Below, piece by piece: positions 8,280-16,168 of a stretch of DNA of 32,229 nucleotides (the stretch's first letter is position 1; each line of letters opens with the position of its first letter). The position numbers and the translations under genes are program-made. The stretch covers positions 1-32,229 of the forward strand of contig JAAWEX010000005.1 of NCBI GenBank assembly GCA_022794495.1. The letters run 5' to 3'. The notes under the pieces are model-generated. The model worked only from the letters and a program-made list of their open reading frames with translations, searched no databases and had not been told where the DNA came from. Source of the stretch: Lawsonibacter sp. Its GTDB lineage: Bacteria; Bacillota; Clostridia; Oscillospirales; Oscillospiraceae.

Positions 8280-8288
8280 GGCAGCAGG

Positions 8289-9620
8289 TCAATAGATCAC
8301 CAGATACCGCTCCAGCTCCCAGCTGGATACACGGGTCTGATACTCGTTCCACTCCTTCAGCTTCCCCTTCACATACTGCCGGGCCACATGCTCCCCCAGC
8401 ACATCCAGTACCAGGGCATCCTTCTCCAGCTCTTCCAGAGCGTCCTTCAGGGTGTTGGGCAGGCAATGGATGCCGTGGGCCTCCCGGGTGGCGTCGTCCA
8501 TGGCATAGATGTCGCCGGTGATCTCCGGCGGCGGAGTCAATCCCCGCGCAATGCCGTCCAGGCCGGCGGCCAGGCAGACCGCCACCGCCAGATAGGGGTT
8601 GCAGGAGGGGTCTGGGGAGCGCAGCTCCACCCGTGTGGCCTGGCCCCGGGCGGCGGGGATGCGGATGAGGGCGGAGCGGTTAGAGGCGGACCACGCCCGG
8701 TAGCGGGGGGCCTCGTGGCCCGCGCCCAGCCGCTTATAGGAGTTGACCAGGGGGTTGGTGACGGCGGTGAAGCCCTGGACGTGCTCCAGCAGGCCGGCGA
8801 TGAAGGAGTAGGCCGTCTTTGACAGCTTCCGCTCTCCGTTGGGGTCGTAGAAGACGTTTTTCCCCCCCTTGAACAGGGACATATTCATATGCATCCCGCT
8901 GCCGGCAATCCCGTAGACCGGCTTGGGCATAAAGGTGGCGTGGAGGCCGTTTTTCCGGGCAATGCTCTTGGCCATCAGCTTAAAGGTCATAATCTTGTCC
9001 GCCCCGTCCAGGGCGTTGTTATATTTAAAGTCGATCTCGTGCTGGGCCACGGCGCACTCATGATGGCTGGCCTCAATCTCAAAGCCCATCTGCTCCAGGG
9101 TATGGCTGATCTCCCGCCGGGTGGCCTCGCCGTGGTCCAGGGGGCCCAGGTCGAAATAGCCCGCCTCGTCGTGGGTGCAGGTGGTGGCGTGGCCGTCCTC
9201 GTCCAGCTCAAAGAGGAAAAACTCCAGCTCGGGCCCTACGTTGAACACCTCGAAGCCCATGCTCTCCGCCCGGCGCAGCACCCGGCGCAGCACGCCCCGG
9301 GGGTCGCCCACAAAGGGGGTGCCGTCGGTGTTGTACACGTCGCAGAACATCCGGGCCGTTTTGCCGTTGCTCACGTTCTCCGGCAGGACGATAAAGCTGT
9401 TCAGATCAGGATAGAGGCACTGGTCCGACTCGTGGATCCGGGTAAAGCCCTCGATGGAGGAGCCGTCGAACATAATCTGGTTATTCACCGCCTTCTCCAC
9501 CTGGGAGGCGGTGATGGCCACGTTCTTCATCTGGCCGAAAATATCAGTAAACTGCATCCGGATAAACTCCACGCGCTCTTCCCGGACGATGCGGATAATA
9601 TCCTCTTTTGTGTAGGCCAT
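8289..9620 (-). CDS. glnA: Glutamine synthetase, type I (GSI-alpha)
   Basis: Makes glutamine from glutamate, ammonia and ATP; cytoplasmic dodecamer and the main nitrogen-assimilation enzyme. The 443-residue length is that of the Gram-positive feedback-inhibited GSI-alpha class. Visible motifs are FDGSSIEGF (51-59), GPELEFFLF (129-137, metal ligands), the ATP-region AGSGMHMNMS (239-248), NSYKRLGAGHEAP (293-305, with the flap glutamate Glu303), NRSALIRIP (314-322) and RVELRSPDPSCNPYL (330-344). The adenylylation-tyrosine insert of longer GSI-beta enzymes is absent, so control should be by feedback and transcription. The ATG at 9618-9620 has GAGAGG nine bases upstream. Its promoter is back-to-back with that of lysA; no convincing GlnR box was found. 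Confidence 0.97.
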   Translation of the reverse strand: MAYTKEDIIRIVREERVEFIRMQFTDIFGQMKNVAITASQVEKAVNNQIMFDGSSIEGFTRIHESDQCLYPDLNSFIVLPENVSNGKTARMFCDVYNTDGTPFVGDPRGVLRRVLRRAESMGFEVFNVGPELEFFLFELDEDGHATTCTHDEAGYFDLGPLDHGEATRREISHTLEQMGFEIEASHHECAVAQHEIDFKYNNALDGADKIMTFKLMAKSIARKNGLHATFMPKPVYGIAGSGMHMNMSLFKGGKNVFYDPNGERKLSKTAYSFIAGLLEHVQGFTAVTNPLVNSYKRLGAGHEAPRYRAWSASNRSALIRIPAARGQATRVELRSPDPSCNPYLAVAVCLAAGLDGIARGLTPPPEITGDIYAMDDATREAHGIHCLPNTLKDALEELEKDALVLDVLGEHVARQYVKGKLKEWNEYQTRVSSWELERYLVIY

Positions 9621-9654
9621 AGGGTAAAACCTCTCTTCTTTCAGGATGTTCTTT

Positions 9655-9684
9655 AGTATCGCACCGTCCGCCCTGGGTTGTCAA
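9655..9684 (-). promoter_or_regulatory. glnA promoter
   Basis: On the minus strand a perfect TTGACA (9679-9684) is followed 18 bases later by GATACT (9655-9660, four of six). The leader to the glnA ATG is about 30 bases. The -35 box faces the divergent lysA -35 box at 9704-9709. Confidence 0.65.
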
Positions 9685-9703
9685 GAAATTTTTGCACTGT
9701 CGA

Positions 9704-9732
9704 TTGACAAATTCCTCCGAATTGGATAGACT
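9704..9732 (+). promoter_or_regulatory. lysA promoter
   Basis: TTGACA (9704-9709, perfect) and TAGACT (9727-9732, four of six) are separated by 17 bases. The expected start of transcription is near 9739, giving a leader of about 60 bases before the lysA ATG. No lysine riboswitch fits in so short a leader. Confidence 0.65.
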
Positions 9733-9798
9733 GTCTGTATTGCTGTTTTTGCCGCCCCGGCATACAGTAAAAATGCAGAAAGAAAGAGGCGCTGACAG

Positions 9799-11058
9799 AT
9801 GAAACAGCCTTTTGTCACCCTGGAGCAGCTCCAGGGAATTGTGCGGGAGTACCCCACCCCCTTCCACCTCTACGACGAACGGGGCATCCGGGAGACCGCC
9901 CGTGCCCTGCGCCGGGCTTTCGCCTGGAACCCCGGCTTTCGGGAATACTTCGCCGTAAAGGCCACCCCCAACCCCCAGATTTTAAAAATCCTCCGCGAGG
10001 AGGGCTGCGGCGTGGACTGCTCCTCCCTCACAGAGCTGATGATGTCGGACCGCTGCGGCTTTGCCGGGGAGGAGATCATGTTCTCCTCCAACGACACGCC
10101 GGCGGAGGAGTTCGCCCTGGCCCATCAGCTGGGGGCCGTCATCAACCTGGACGACCTCACCCATGTGGATTTTTTGCGGAATACAATCGGTACTATCCCG
10201 AAGAAAATCTCCTGCCGGTATAACCCCGGCGGCACCTTCACCCTGGGGGAGAGCAAGGAGGGCTTCCAGGTGATGGACAAGCCCAGCGACGCCAAGTATG
10301 GCATGACCCGGACTCAAATCGCGCAGGCCTTTGCCCGCCTCAAGGAGCTGGGGGCGGAGGAGTTCGGCATCCACGCCTTCCTGGCCTCCAACACCATCTC
10401 CAACGACTATTACCCCGCCCTGGCCTCCATTCTCTTCCAGATGGCGGTGGAGCTGAAGGAGGAGACCGGCTGTCATATCACCTTTATTAACCTGTCCGGC
10501 GGCGTGGGGGTGCCCTACCGCCCGGACCAGCCCGCCAACGACATCGCCGTGATCGGCGAGGGGGTGCGCAGGGCCTATGAGGAGATTTTGGTCCCCGCCG
10601 GCATGGGGGACGTGTCCCTGTGCACCGAGCTGGGCCGCTTCCTGCTGGCCCCCCACGGCTGCCTGGTCACCACGGCCATCCACGAAAAGCATATCTACAA
10701 GGAGTATATCGGTGTGGACGCCTGCGCCGCCAACCTGATGCGCCCGGCCATCTACGGGGCCTACCACCACATCACCGTGATGGGCAAGGAGGGCGCCCCC
10801 TGCGACCATATGTACGACGTGGTGGGCTCTCTGTGCGAGAACTGCGACAAGTTCGCCGTGGACCGGATGCTGCCAAAAATCGACATGGGCGACCTGCTGG
10901 TCATCCACGACGCCGGCGCCCACGGCCACGCCATGGGCTACCAGTACAATGGCCGGCTGCGCTCGGCTGAGCTCCTGCTTCAAGAGGATGGCTCCACCCG
11001 CCTCATCCGCCGGGCCGAGACCCCCGAGGACTACTTCGTCACGGCAATCTGGGACTGA
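9799..11058 (+). CDS. lysA: Diaminopimelate decarboxylase (PLP, fold type III)
   Basis: Decarboxylates meso-diaminopimelate to L-lysine, the last step of lysine synthesis. The 419-residue protein has the PLP-lysine motif EYFAVKATPNP (Lys54), an HAFLASN stretch in the alanine-racemase-like barrel, the glycine-rich phosphate loop LSGGVGVPY, the TELGRFLLAPHG strand, the catalytic cysteine region CENCDKF and the C-terminal DAGAHGHAMGYQYNG. The last differs slightly from the usual GAYG..MSS.YN. A related carboxynorspermidine or arginine decarboxylase role cannot be excluded, but dapF nearby supports lysA. The ATG at 9799 has AGAGG about nine bases upstream. It is transcribed alone and divergently from glnA. 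A palindromic repeat with terminator-like ends follows 16 bases after the stop. Confidence 0.88.
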   Translation: MKQPFVTLEQLQGIVREYPTPFHLYDERGIRETARALRRAFAWNPGFREYFAVKATPNPQILKILREEGCGVDCSSLTELMMSDRCGFAGEEIMFSSNDTPAEEFALAHQLGAVINLDDLTHVDFLRNTIGTIPKKISCRYNPGGTFTLGESKEGFQVMDKPSDAKYGMTRTQIAQAFARLKELGAEEFGIHAFLASNTISNDYYPALASILFQMAVELKEETGCHITFINLSGGVGVPYRPDQPANDIAVIGEGVRRAYEEILVPAGMGDVSLCTELGRFLLAPHGCLVTTAIHEKHIYKEYIGVDACAANLMRPAIYGAYHHITVMGKEGAPCDHMYDVVGSLCENCDKFAVDRMLPKIDMGDLLVIHDAGAHGHAMGYQYNGRLRSAELLLQEDGSTRLIRRAETPEDYFVTAIWD

Positions 11059-11074
11059 GCGTCCCCCGCAGGAC

Positions 11075-11208
11075 AAGCCTTCCCCTTTAGGGGAAGGTGG
11101 CGCGGCGAAGCCGTGACGGATGAGGCGGAAAAGCGGAGGCCTCCAAAAGGACGGCCTCATCCGCCCCAGTGTGCCCACTGGGGCACCTTCCCCTAAAGGG
11201 GAAGGCTT
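11075..11208. repeat. 134-base inverted-repeat element with CCTTCCCC ends (MITE-like or REP-like)
   Basis: The element is bounded by AAGCCTTCCCCTTTAGGGG and the inverted copy ending GGGGAAGGCTT. Each end is itself a hairpin (CCTTCCCC, four-base loop, GGGGAAGG). The interior contains a second palindromic pair (GGATGAGGC/GCCTCATCC) and a short CCCCAGTG/CACTGGGG stem. No transposase is encoded. The right-hand hairpin is followed by CTTTT on the plus strand and could terminate lysA transcription. Similar elements are, from memory, dispersed in Oscillospiraceae genomes. Confidence 0.85.
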
Positions 11209-11269
11209 TTACGCCCCCACCAGAGTGCTCAGCTCCCGGGACAGCCCAAGCGCCGCACGAAAGAACAGA

Positions 11270-11306
11270 CATTTTATCAGGTTGTCCAGAGGAAATGATA
11301 AAAATG
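11270..11306. promoter_or_regulatory. Candidate operator of the XRE-lrgAB operon (inverted repeat)
   Basis: CATTTTATCA (11270-11279) and TGATAAAAATG (11296-11306) form an inverted repeat with one extra A. The right arm covers the start codon of the XRE gene, and the ribosome site AGAGGA lies between the arms. The position suits autoregulation by the XRE protein or an RNA hairpin that masks the ribosome site. No convincing -10/-35 pair was found. Confidence 0.4.
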
Positions 11307-11519
11307 ACAAGATTATCTGAGAGACTATATTCTTTGCGCAAGGAACAAAATTTGACCCAGCTGCTTGCCGCAGAGGGAATGGGCATCCCATTCAGCACCT
11401 ACCGCCGCTACGAAAAGAACGAGCGTGAGCCAACTGCCCCAATCCTGGTGCAGATGGCGGATTTTTACAGCGTCACCCTGGACTATCTGGTGGGGCGCAG
11501 CGAGGAGAGAACGACATGA
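11304..11519 (+). CDS. Small XRE-family HTH regulator
   Basis: A 71-residue protein that is essentially a single Cro/C1-type helix-turn-helix: LSERLYSLRKEQNLTQ, then GIPFSTYRRYEKNEREP (recognition helix and following loop) and LVQMADFYSVTLDYLVGR. No effector domain is present. The ATG at 11304 is chosen because AGAGGA (11288-11293) lies ten bases upstream; an ATG at 11295 sits only one base from it. A longer reading frame from 11169 begins inside the repeat element and is not credible. The stop overlaps the lrgA start (ATGA), so translation is coupled and the regulator is probably the dedicated controller of lrgAB. The family call is secure; the target is inferred. Confidence 0.88.
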   Translation: MTRLSERLYSLRKEQNLTQLLAAEGMGIPFSTYRRYEKNEREPTAPILVQMADFYSVTLDYLVGRSEERTT

Positions 11520-11884
11520 ATATCATGGGCGAGCTGGCCATCCTCTTCGGCGTCTGCCTGATTTCTCAGGGCGTCTCCGCCCTGCTGCCCGTCCCCTTCC
11601 CGGCCAGTGTCATCGGGATGCTCCTGCTGCTGGGGCTGCTGCTTTGCCGGGCTGTCAAGGAGCGGCACATCAGCCGGGTATGCGGTTTTCTGTCCAACAA
11701 TATGTCCTTTTTCTTCGTCGCCCCCTGCGTCGGGCTGCTGGAGCACGCGGACGTGCTGTTGGACTGCCTGGTCCCCTTCTGCGTGGTCGCCCTGCTTACC
11801 ACCCCCATCGTCTACTTCGCCACCGCCTGGACCATCCAGCTGACCATGGCCCTGATGCGGAAGAGAGGAGACCGTCATGACTGA
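11516..11884 (+). CDS. lrgA: LrgA/CidA-family holin-like membrane protein
   Basis: A 122-residue protein with about four membrane helices: residues 4-24, about 30-48, about 64-84 and about 87-112. The pattern GELAILFGVCLISQGVSAL, then LPVPFPASVIGMLLLLGLLL, is the CidA/LrgA signature (PASVIGM core). Members modulate murein hydrolase activity or act in pyruvate and small-metabolite transport together with LrgB. The ATG overlaps the XRE stop by four bases, with GAGGAG seven bases upstream. The gene then overlaps lrgB by eight bases. cidA is an equally valid family name; the choice of lrgA here is by convention. No LytSR two-component genes are adjacent, unlike the best-studied lrgAB loci. Confidence 0.9.
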   Translation: MNIMGELAILFGVCLISQGVSALLPVPFPASVIGMLLLLGLLLCRAVKERHISRVCGFLSNNMSFFFVAPCVGLLEHADVLLDCLVPFCVVALLTTPIVYFATAWTIQLTMALMRKRGDRHD

Positions 11885-12557
11885 AACCATTCTATCCTCC
11901 CCCTTCTTCGGCCTCACCCTCACCTGCGCGGCCTGGTGTATCGGTCTCTGGGTCCAGAAAAGGACCGGCCTGATCCTGTGCAACCCCCTGGTGGTCTCCA
12001 GCGCCCTCATCATCCTGCTCCTGGTGACCCTGGGCATCCCCTACGAGTCCTACGCCCTGGGGGGCGACCTACTGGTACTGATGCAGACGCCTGTAACGGT
12101 GATGCTGGCCCTGAATGTCTATCAGCAGCGCAGGCTGCTGGGGCAGTATTTCCTCCCCGTGGTGGCCGGGTGCCTGGCCGGCTCCCTCGCCAGTATCGCC
12201 TCGGTGCTGCTGCTGTGCCGCCTGATGGTGCTGGACGAGGTTATCACCGCCTCTCTCCTTCCCAAAAGCGTCACCACCGCCATCGCCATCGCCATCTCAG
12301 AGAGCCAGGGGGGCATTCCCGGCCTCACCGTCACCGCCGTGCTGATCGCCGGGGTGATGGGCGCCGTATTCGCGCCGCTCTTCGCCAAGCTGTTTCACAT
12401 CACCGATCCGGTGGCGGAGGGGACGGCCATCGGCGCGTGCAGCCATGGTCTTGGCACCGCCAAAGCCATGGAGCTCGGCCCGCTTCAGGCCGCTATGAGC
12501 TCCATCGCCATCTGCGTCTGCGGAATTATTACCTCGGTTCTGACGCTGCTTATGTAA
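11877..12557 (+). CDS. lrgB: LrgB/CidB-family membrane protein
   Basis: A 226-residue polytopic membrane protein with about six or seven helices. Typical LrgB motifs are visible: NPLVVSSALII near residues 36-46, the conserved LPKSVTTAIAIAISE stretch at about 127-141, and the C-terminal GTAIGACSHGLGTAKAME at about 182-199. It is the obligate partner of LrgA, acting in the cytoplasmic membrane to restrain or regulate autolysis or to move small metabolites. Start ATG at 11877 has GAGGAG six bases upstream and lies inside the end of lrgA, so the two are coupled. A strong bidirectional terminator follows directly at 12556-12591, closing the XRE-lrgAB transcript and the convergent ftsZ transcript. 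Confidence 0.93.
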   Translation: MTETILSSPFFGLTLTCAAWCIGLWVQKRTGLILCNPLVVSSALIILLLVTLGIPYESYALGGDLLVLMQTPVTVMLALNVYQQRRLLGQYFLPVVAGCLAGSLASIASVLLLCRLMVLDEVITASLLPKSVTTAIAIAISESQGGIPGLTVTAVLIAGVMGAVFAPLFAKLFHITDPVAEGTAIGACSHGLGTAKAMELGPLQAAMSSIAICVCGIITSVLTLLM

Positions 12558-12591
12558 AAAACCGCCCTGCCTGACAGCAGGGCGGTTTTTT
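12556..12591. terminator. Bidirectional intrinsic terminator between lrgB and ftsZ
   Basis: A ten-base-pair GC-rich stem (12561-12570 with 12577-12586, ACCGCCCTGC/GCAGGGCGGT) and six-base loop. It is flanked by A6 on the left and T6 on the right, so it works on both strands. The right T-tract touches the ftsZ stop codon. Confidence 0.95.
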
Positions 12592-13742
12592 CACTTCTTC
12601 TTGCTGAAAATGCGCTCCAGAATATCCCAATCGTCGTCGGCCACGGCAGGCTTGGCCGGCTCGGGGGCGGGAGCGGGAGCGGGCTCCGGCTCCGGTTCGG
12701 GCTCGGGAAGCGTCTCCGCATAAACCTCTTCCACGGGGACGAAGGGGGCGGGCTGGGCAATTTCCGTGGGGAACGGCGGGACAACCTGGTTTTCGTCAAA
12801 GCCGGTGGCGATGACGGTGACCCGAATCTCGTCCTCCATGTCCTCCTCGAAGGTGGTGCCGAAGATGATGTTGTCGGTCTGGGCGGCCTCTCCCACCAGA
12901 TTGGCGGCAATCTCCACCTCTTCCAGGCCGATGTCCAGAGGGCCTGTGACATTAATCAGCACACCGGTCGCGCCGCTGATGGCGGTCTCCAGCAGGGGGC
13001 TGGACACGGCCATCCGGGCGGCGTCCTCCGCCTTATTCTTGCCCGCGGCCCGGCCCACGCCCATGTGGGCCCGGCCGGCGTTCTTCATAATTGAGGACAC
13101 GTCAGCGAAGTCCAGGTTTACCATTCCGGCCACGTTAATCAGGTCAGAGATGGACTTGACCGCCTGGAGCAGCACGTCGTCGGCAATCTCAAAGGCGTTG
13201 GCCAGGGTAATTTTCTGGTCGCTGGCCAGCTTCAGCCGCTCGTTGGGAATGATGACAAGGGAGTCCACCTTGTCCCGCAGCTCCGCGATCCCCTCCTCGG
13301 CCTGGCGCATCCGGCGGGCGCGCTCAAAATGGAACGGCTTTGTCACCACGCCCACCGTCAAGATGCCCTGTTCCCTGGCGATATCGGCCACAATGGGGGC
13401 CGCGCCGGTGCCGGTGCCGCCGCCCATGCCGGCGGTGACAAACACCATGTCGGTGCCCTCCAGCACCTCGGAGATCTGTTTGCGGTTCTCCTCAGCGGCC
13501 TTGCGGCCCACCTCGGGGTTGGCTCCCGCGCCCTTTCCGCCGGTCAGCTTTTCGCCGATTTGAATCTTTATGGTGGCGCTGGAGGTCATCAGCGCCTGCT
13601 TATCCGTGTTGACGGCGATAAACTCAACACCCTTGGTCCCCGTCCTAACCATGCGGTTGACCACGTTGTTTCCGCCGCCGCCCACTCCGATCACCTTGAT
13701 ATTGACAACGCTTTCGGGACCCATATCTAATCCGAACGCCAT
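12591..13742 (-). CDS. ftsZ: Cell-division GTPase FtsZ
   Basis: Tubulin-like GTPase that assembles the Z-ring. The 383-residue protein has [13 protein letters not shown] (19-31), the tubulin signature [12 protein letters not shown] (105-116) and the T7 loop [10 protein letters not shown] (208-217). An alternating EP/AP-rich linker (about 340-365) leads to a short basic tail, [12 protein letters not shown]. The tail deviates from the common DIPxFLR conserved C-terminal peptide. The start is the ATG at 13740-13742 because AGGAGG lies seven bases upstream; the frame stays open for 18 more codons but without a ribosome site. It is the last gene of the dcw cluster, with its own promoter at 13828-13856. 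No ftsA lies between ftsQ and ftsZ. Confidence 0.98.
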   Translation of the reverse strand: MAFGLDMGPESVVNIKVIGVGGGGNNVVNRMVRTGTKGVEFIAVNTDKQALMTSSATIKIQIGEKLTGGKGAGANPEVGRKAAEENRKQISEVLEGTDMVFVTAGMGGGTGTGAAPIVADIAREQGILTVGVVTKPFHFERARRMRQAEEGIAELRDKVDSLVIIPNERLKLASDQKITLANAFEIADDVLLQAVKSISDLINVAGMVNLDFADVSSIMKNAGRAHMGVGRAAGKNKAEDAARMAVSSPLLETAISGATGVLINVTGPLDIGLEEVEIAANLVGEAAQTDNIIFGTTFEEDMEDEIRVTVIATGFDENQVVPPFPTEIAQPAPFVPVEEVYAETLPEPEPEPEPAPAPAPEPAKPAVADDDWDILERIFSKKK

Positions 13743-13827
13743 TCTATTTCCTCCTATAGTACAAATGGGAGCCTCCATCCAAGCTGCTGCAGGCAATCCC
13801 GTTATACAGGCAAACTACTATTCAAAT

Positions 13828-13856
13828 ATTGTATCGCACTTTCATTGCCAGGTCAA
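13828..13856 (-). promoter_or_regulatory. ftsZ promoter
   Basis: On the minus strand TTGACC (13851-13856, five of six) is followed 17 bases later by TACAAT (13828-13833, five of six). The predicted leader is about 80 bases. It lies in the 165-base ftsQ-ftsZ gap and gives ftsZ extra expression independent of the upstream cluster. Confidence 0.8.
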
Positions 13857-13907
13857 GAGAAAATCCATAATGAAGAAAAAATTTCCTGTTTTCAGTCAAA
13901 AATCCCA

Positions 13908-14756
13908 TTATTTCTCCGGAGAAAAGACCGCATCCTGTTCCTTTTGGGTCAGGTCCATTGAGCCTCTTATCTCCGTATTTCCCTGGGCTTCCAGCTCTTT
14001 TCGGACGGCCTGCATCAGGCGCAGGCTGTAAGAAAAATCGGCGTTGATCCGCATCTTCACATCAAAGCGCTCCAGGTAGCGCACCGTCAGCTGGGTGGCC
14101 TCCAGATGGATGGAGGACACCTGAGAAAACAGCTCCGCCTGTTCCAGCGCCCCCAGCAGGGCGGCCAGCGCCTCCAGCCGGGTCTTTTCCGATTCCGGCG
14201 TCTCCAGCATGCTCCCCGCCTGGGGGGCTACGGGAGTCAGGCCGGTAACCGAGATAGCGCTGCTGTCCTCCGGCGCAGGTTCCAAAAGCTTCCCTCTGGC
14301 GTTAATCAGCCAGGGCTCCTGGCCCAGCACAGCCGGCTCTGCATCCGGATCGCCCCCAGCCAGCTCCTCTTGGGCCGCGGCCGCCTGGGCCGGGTCGGGA
14401 ACGGCAATTTGGGCCACCGCCTCCCACTCCGTCACCTGGATGACAATCGTGCTGGGCAAAACCCGGTTGATGGACAGCTCCCCCACATAGGGCAGCTGAG
14501 TGCGGATGTTCCGGTCAATGCGCACCTTGTTCAGCGCATACAGGTTGTCGCCAATCTGGATGCCAGAGGCGGCGATAATGTCCTCCTGCGTGTAGCGCTG
14601 GCCGCCGCTGACCGAGATCCTCTCCACCCGAAAAAACACCGTGGCTCCCACCGTCAGCGCCACAACTACGCCAATGATACACATCAATTTGAACAGCGGC
14701 CCAAACCGGCCCCTGTTTCTTCTGCGGGTTCTGCTGCGGCTGCTGCGTCTTGACAT
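13908..14756 (-). CDS. ftsQ: Cell-division protein FtsQ/DivIB
   Basis: Bitopic divisome protein that recruits and regulates the septal synthase FtsW-FtsI. The 282-residue sequence has a short, very basic cytoplasmic head (RRSSRSRTRRRNRGR), one membrane helix at about 22-43 and an extracytoplasmic POTRA domain: VERISVSGGQRYTQEDIIAASG, and LPSTIVIQVTEWEAVAQI. A larger beta domain with an Ala/Glu/Pro-rich insertion (about 125-165) follows. The ATG at 14754-14756 has AAGGAGA seven bases upstream. It lies 37 bases after murA on the same strand, the usual murA/murB-ftsQ-ftsZ order. Sequence identity in this family is low, but topology and context make the call firm. Confidence 0.9.
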   Translation of the reverse strand: MSRRSSRSRTRRRNRGRFGPLFKLMCIIGVVVALTVGATVFFRVERISVSGGQRYTQEDIIAASGIQIGDNLYALNKVRIDRNIRTQLPYVGELSINRVLPSTIVIQVTEWEAVAQIAVPDPAQAAAAQEELAGGDPDAEPAVLGQEPWLINARGKLLEPAPEDSSAISVTGLTPVAPQAGSMLETPESEKTRLEALAALLGALEQAELFSQVSSIHLEATQLTVRYLERFDVKMRINADFSYSLRLMQAVRKELEAQGNTEIRGSMDLTQKEQDAVFSPEK

Positions 14757-14793
14757 GGTGTTCTCCTTGGTTCAGCTCTCATGATGCGGGGCC

Positions 14794-16047
14794 TTACGGT
14801 ATCTCCCGGATATCCGCCCCCAGTGCGCTCAGATTTTTGTCCAGGGCCTGGTAACCCCTCCGGATGTGGCGCAGCTCGCCTACCTGGGTGACCCCCTCGG
14901 CCCCCAGGCCGGCCACCACCAGAGCCGCCCCGCCCCGCAGGTCAGTGGAGCGGACGGCGGCCCCGTGCAGCCGCCCCACGCCAGAGACCATGGCGGCCCG
15001 GCCGGCGACCTGGATATCCGCCCCCATCCGGCGCAGCTCATCCACATGGCGGTAGCGGCTGTCGAAGATGTTCTCCTCAAAGAGGGTGGCCCCCTCTCCT
15101 CCCGCCAGAGCGGCCATCAGGATGGCCTGGGCGTCGGTGGGAAAGCCGGGGTAGGGGGCGGTGCGCACCGGGGAAATGCCCCGCAGGAGGGCCCTGCTGG
15201 CCAGGACAATCTGGTCCGGGCCGGTATGTAAGGCGCAGCCCGCCTCTTCCAGGCAGGTCAGCACGGCGGTGAGGGTGTCCGGAGAGACGCCGGTGAGCGA
15301 TACCTCTCCCCCGGCGGCGGCACAGCCGCACAGGTAGGTGGCGGCAGCGATGCGGTCTCCCATCACCCGGTACTCCACCGGGTGGAGTTCCGCGCACCCC
15401 TCAACTTCAATGGTAGAGGTGCCCGCCCCTGTCACCCGCGCCCCGGCGGCCTGGAGAAAGCCCTGCAAGTCGGCGATCTCCGGCTCCCGCGCCACGCCTA
15501 CGATGGTGGTAACGCCGGGACAGCCGCAGGCGGCCAGCACGGCGTTTTCCGTCGCCCCCACGCTGGGGACAGCCAGGCATATCTCCCGCCCTCGCAGGGT
15601 TCCTCTCCGGCAGACCAGCGCCCCCTGCTCCTCTAAAATTTCCGCTCCCAGGGCCCGCAGGGCGGCTAAATGCAGGTCGATGGGCCTGGGCCCCAGCTCG
15701 CATCCTCCGGGGTAGGACAGCTCCGCCTCCCCCAGCCGGGCCAGCAGCGCCCCCAGAAAGGTCACCGAAGAGCGCATCTCCCGCATCAGATGCTCCGGAA
15801 TATTCCATCGGGTGAGGCTGGACGCGTCGATCACGACGGCGTCCCCCTCCCGGTCGGCCCGGCAGCCCAGCAGGCGCAGGATGTCCAGGGTGGCGGATAC
15901 GTCGGACAGGTCGGGGCAGTTGTGGAGCACGCACTGCCCGGGAACAAGCAGGCAGGCGGCCAGGATGGGCAGGACGCTGTTTTTGGCCCCGTGGACAGCC
16001 AGTGTGCCGTACAGGGGACGTCCGCCCTGAATTTCATAATAACTCAT
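14794..16047 (-). CDS. murA: UDP-N-acetylglucosamine 1-carboxyvinyltransferase
   Basis: Transfers enolpyruvate from PEP to UDP-GlcNAc, the first committed peptidoglycan step and the fosfomycin target. The 417-residue protein has the substrate residues in GAKNSVLPI (20-28, Lys22 and Asn23) and the catalytic Cys116 in GGCELGPRPIDLH, so it should be fosfomycin-sensitive in principle. Other conserved stretches are GATENA and PYPGFPTDAQA. The start is ATG at 16045-16047, because GGAGGG lies about seven bases upstream; a TTG five codons earlier overlaps that ribosome site. A palindromic repeat fills the gap to murG. Firmicutes often carry two MurA paralogues; which one this is cannot be decided here. 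Confidence 0.97.
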   Translation of the reverse strand: MSYYEIQGGRPLYGTLAVHGAKNSVLPILAACLLVPGQCVLHNCPDLSDVSATLDILRLLGCRADREGDAVVIDASSLTRWNIPEHLMREMRSSVTFLGALLARLGEAELSYPGGCELGPRPIDLHLAALRALGAEILEEQGALVCRRGTLRGREICLAVPSVGATENAVLAACGCPGVTTIVGVAREPEIADLQGFLQAAGARVTGAGTSTIEVEGCAELHPVEYRVMGDRIAAATYLCGCAAAGGEVSLTGVSPDTLTAVLTCLEEAGCALHTGPDQIVLASRALLRGISPVRTAPYPGFPTDAQAILMAALAGGEGATLFEENIFDSRYRHVDELRRMGADIQVAGRAAMVSGVGRLHGAAVRSTDLRGGAALVVAGLGAEGVTQVGELRHIRRGYQALDKNLSALGADIREIP

Positions 16048-16108
16048 GGGATAGCCCTCCAAGTCGTTGGAATCTGGGCTATCCTATGCAAATTGCTAAT
16101 TTACTGTG

Positions 16109-16167
16109 CGCAGGGGGCGGCCCCTGCATTTATGCCCTCGGGGCGGCGCAGAGGCCGCTCCCTACAG
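16109..16167. repeat. GC-rich palindromic repeat between murG and murA
   Basis: The right part (16141-16167), read on the minus strand, is CTGTAGGGAGCGGCCTCTGC and on into GCCGCCCC. It is nearly identical to copies at 17384-17415, 19797-19825 and 31953-31980. The left part has its own GGGGCGGCCCC hairpin. It begins two bases after the murG stop on the minus strand. Confidence 0.75.
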
Positions 16168-16168
16168 A

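Noticed and set aside
9640-9740. GlnR operator at glnA
   Set aside because: The AT-rich segment between the -35 boxes lacks the TGTNA-type inverted motif.
11169-11303. N-terminal extension of the XRE gene from 11169
   Set aside because: It begins inside the hairpin repeat, has no ribosome site and adds a proline-rich, non-HTH sequence. The ATG at 11304 has AGAGGA and matches the family length.
13743-13796. Longer FtsZ start adding 18 residues
   Set aside because: No ribosome site for it; the ATG at 13740-13742 has AGGAGG and gives the normal FtsZ N-terminus.
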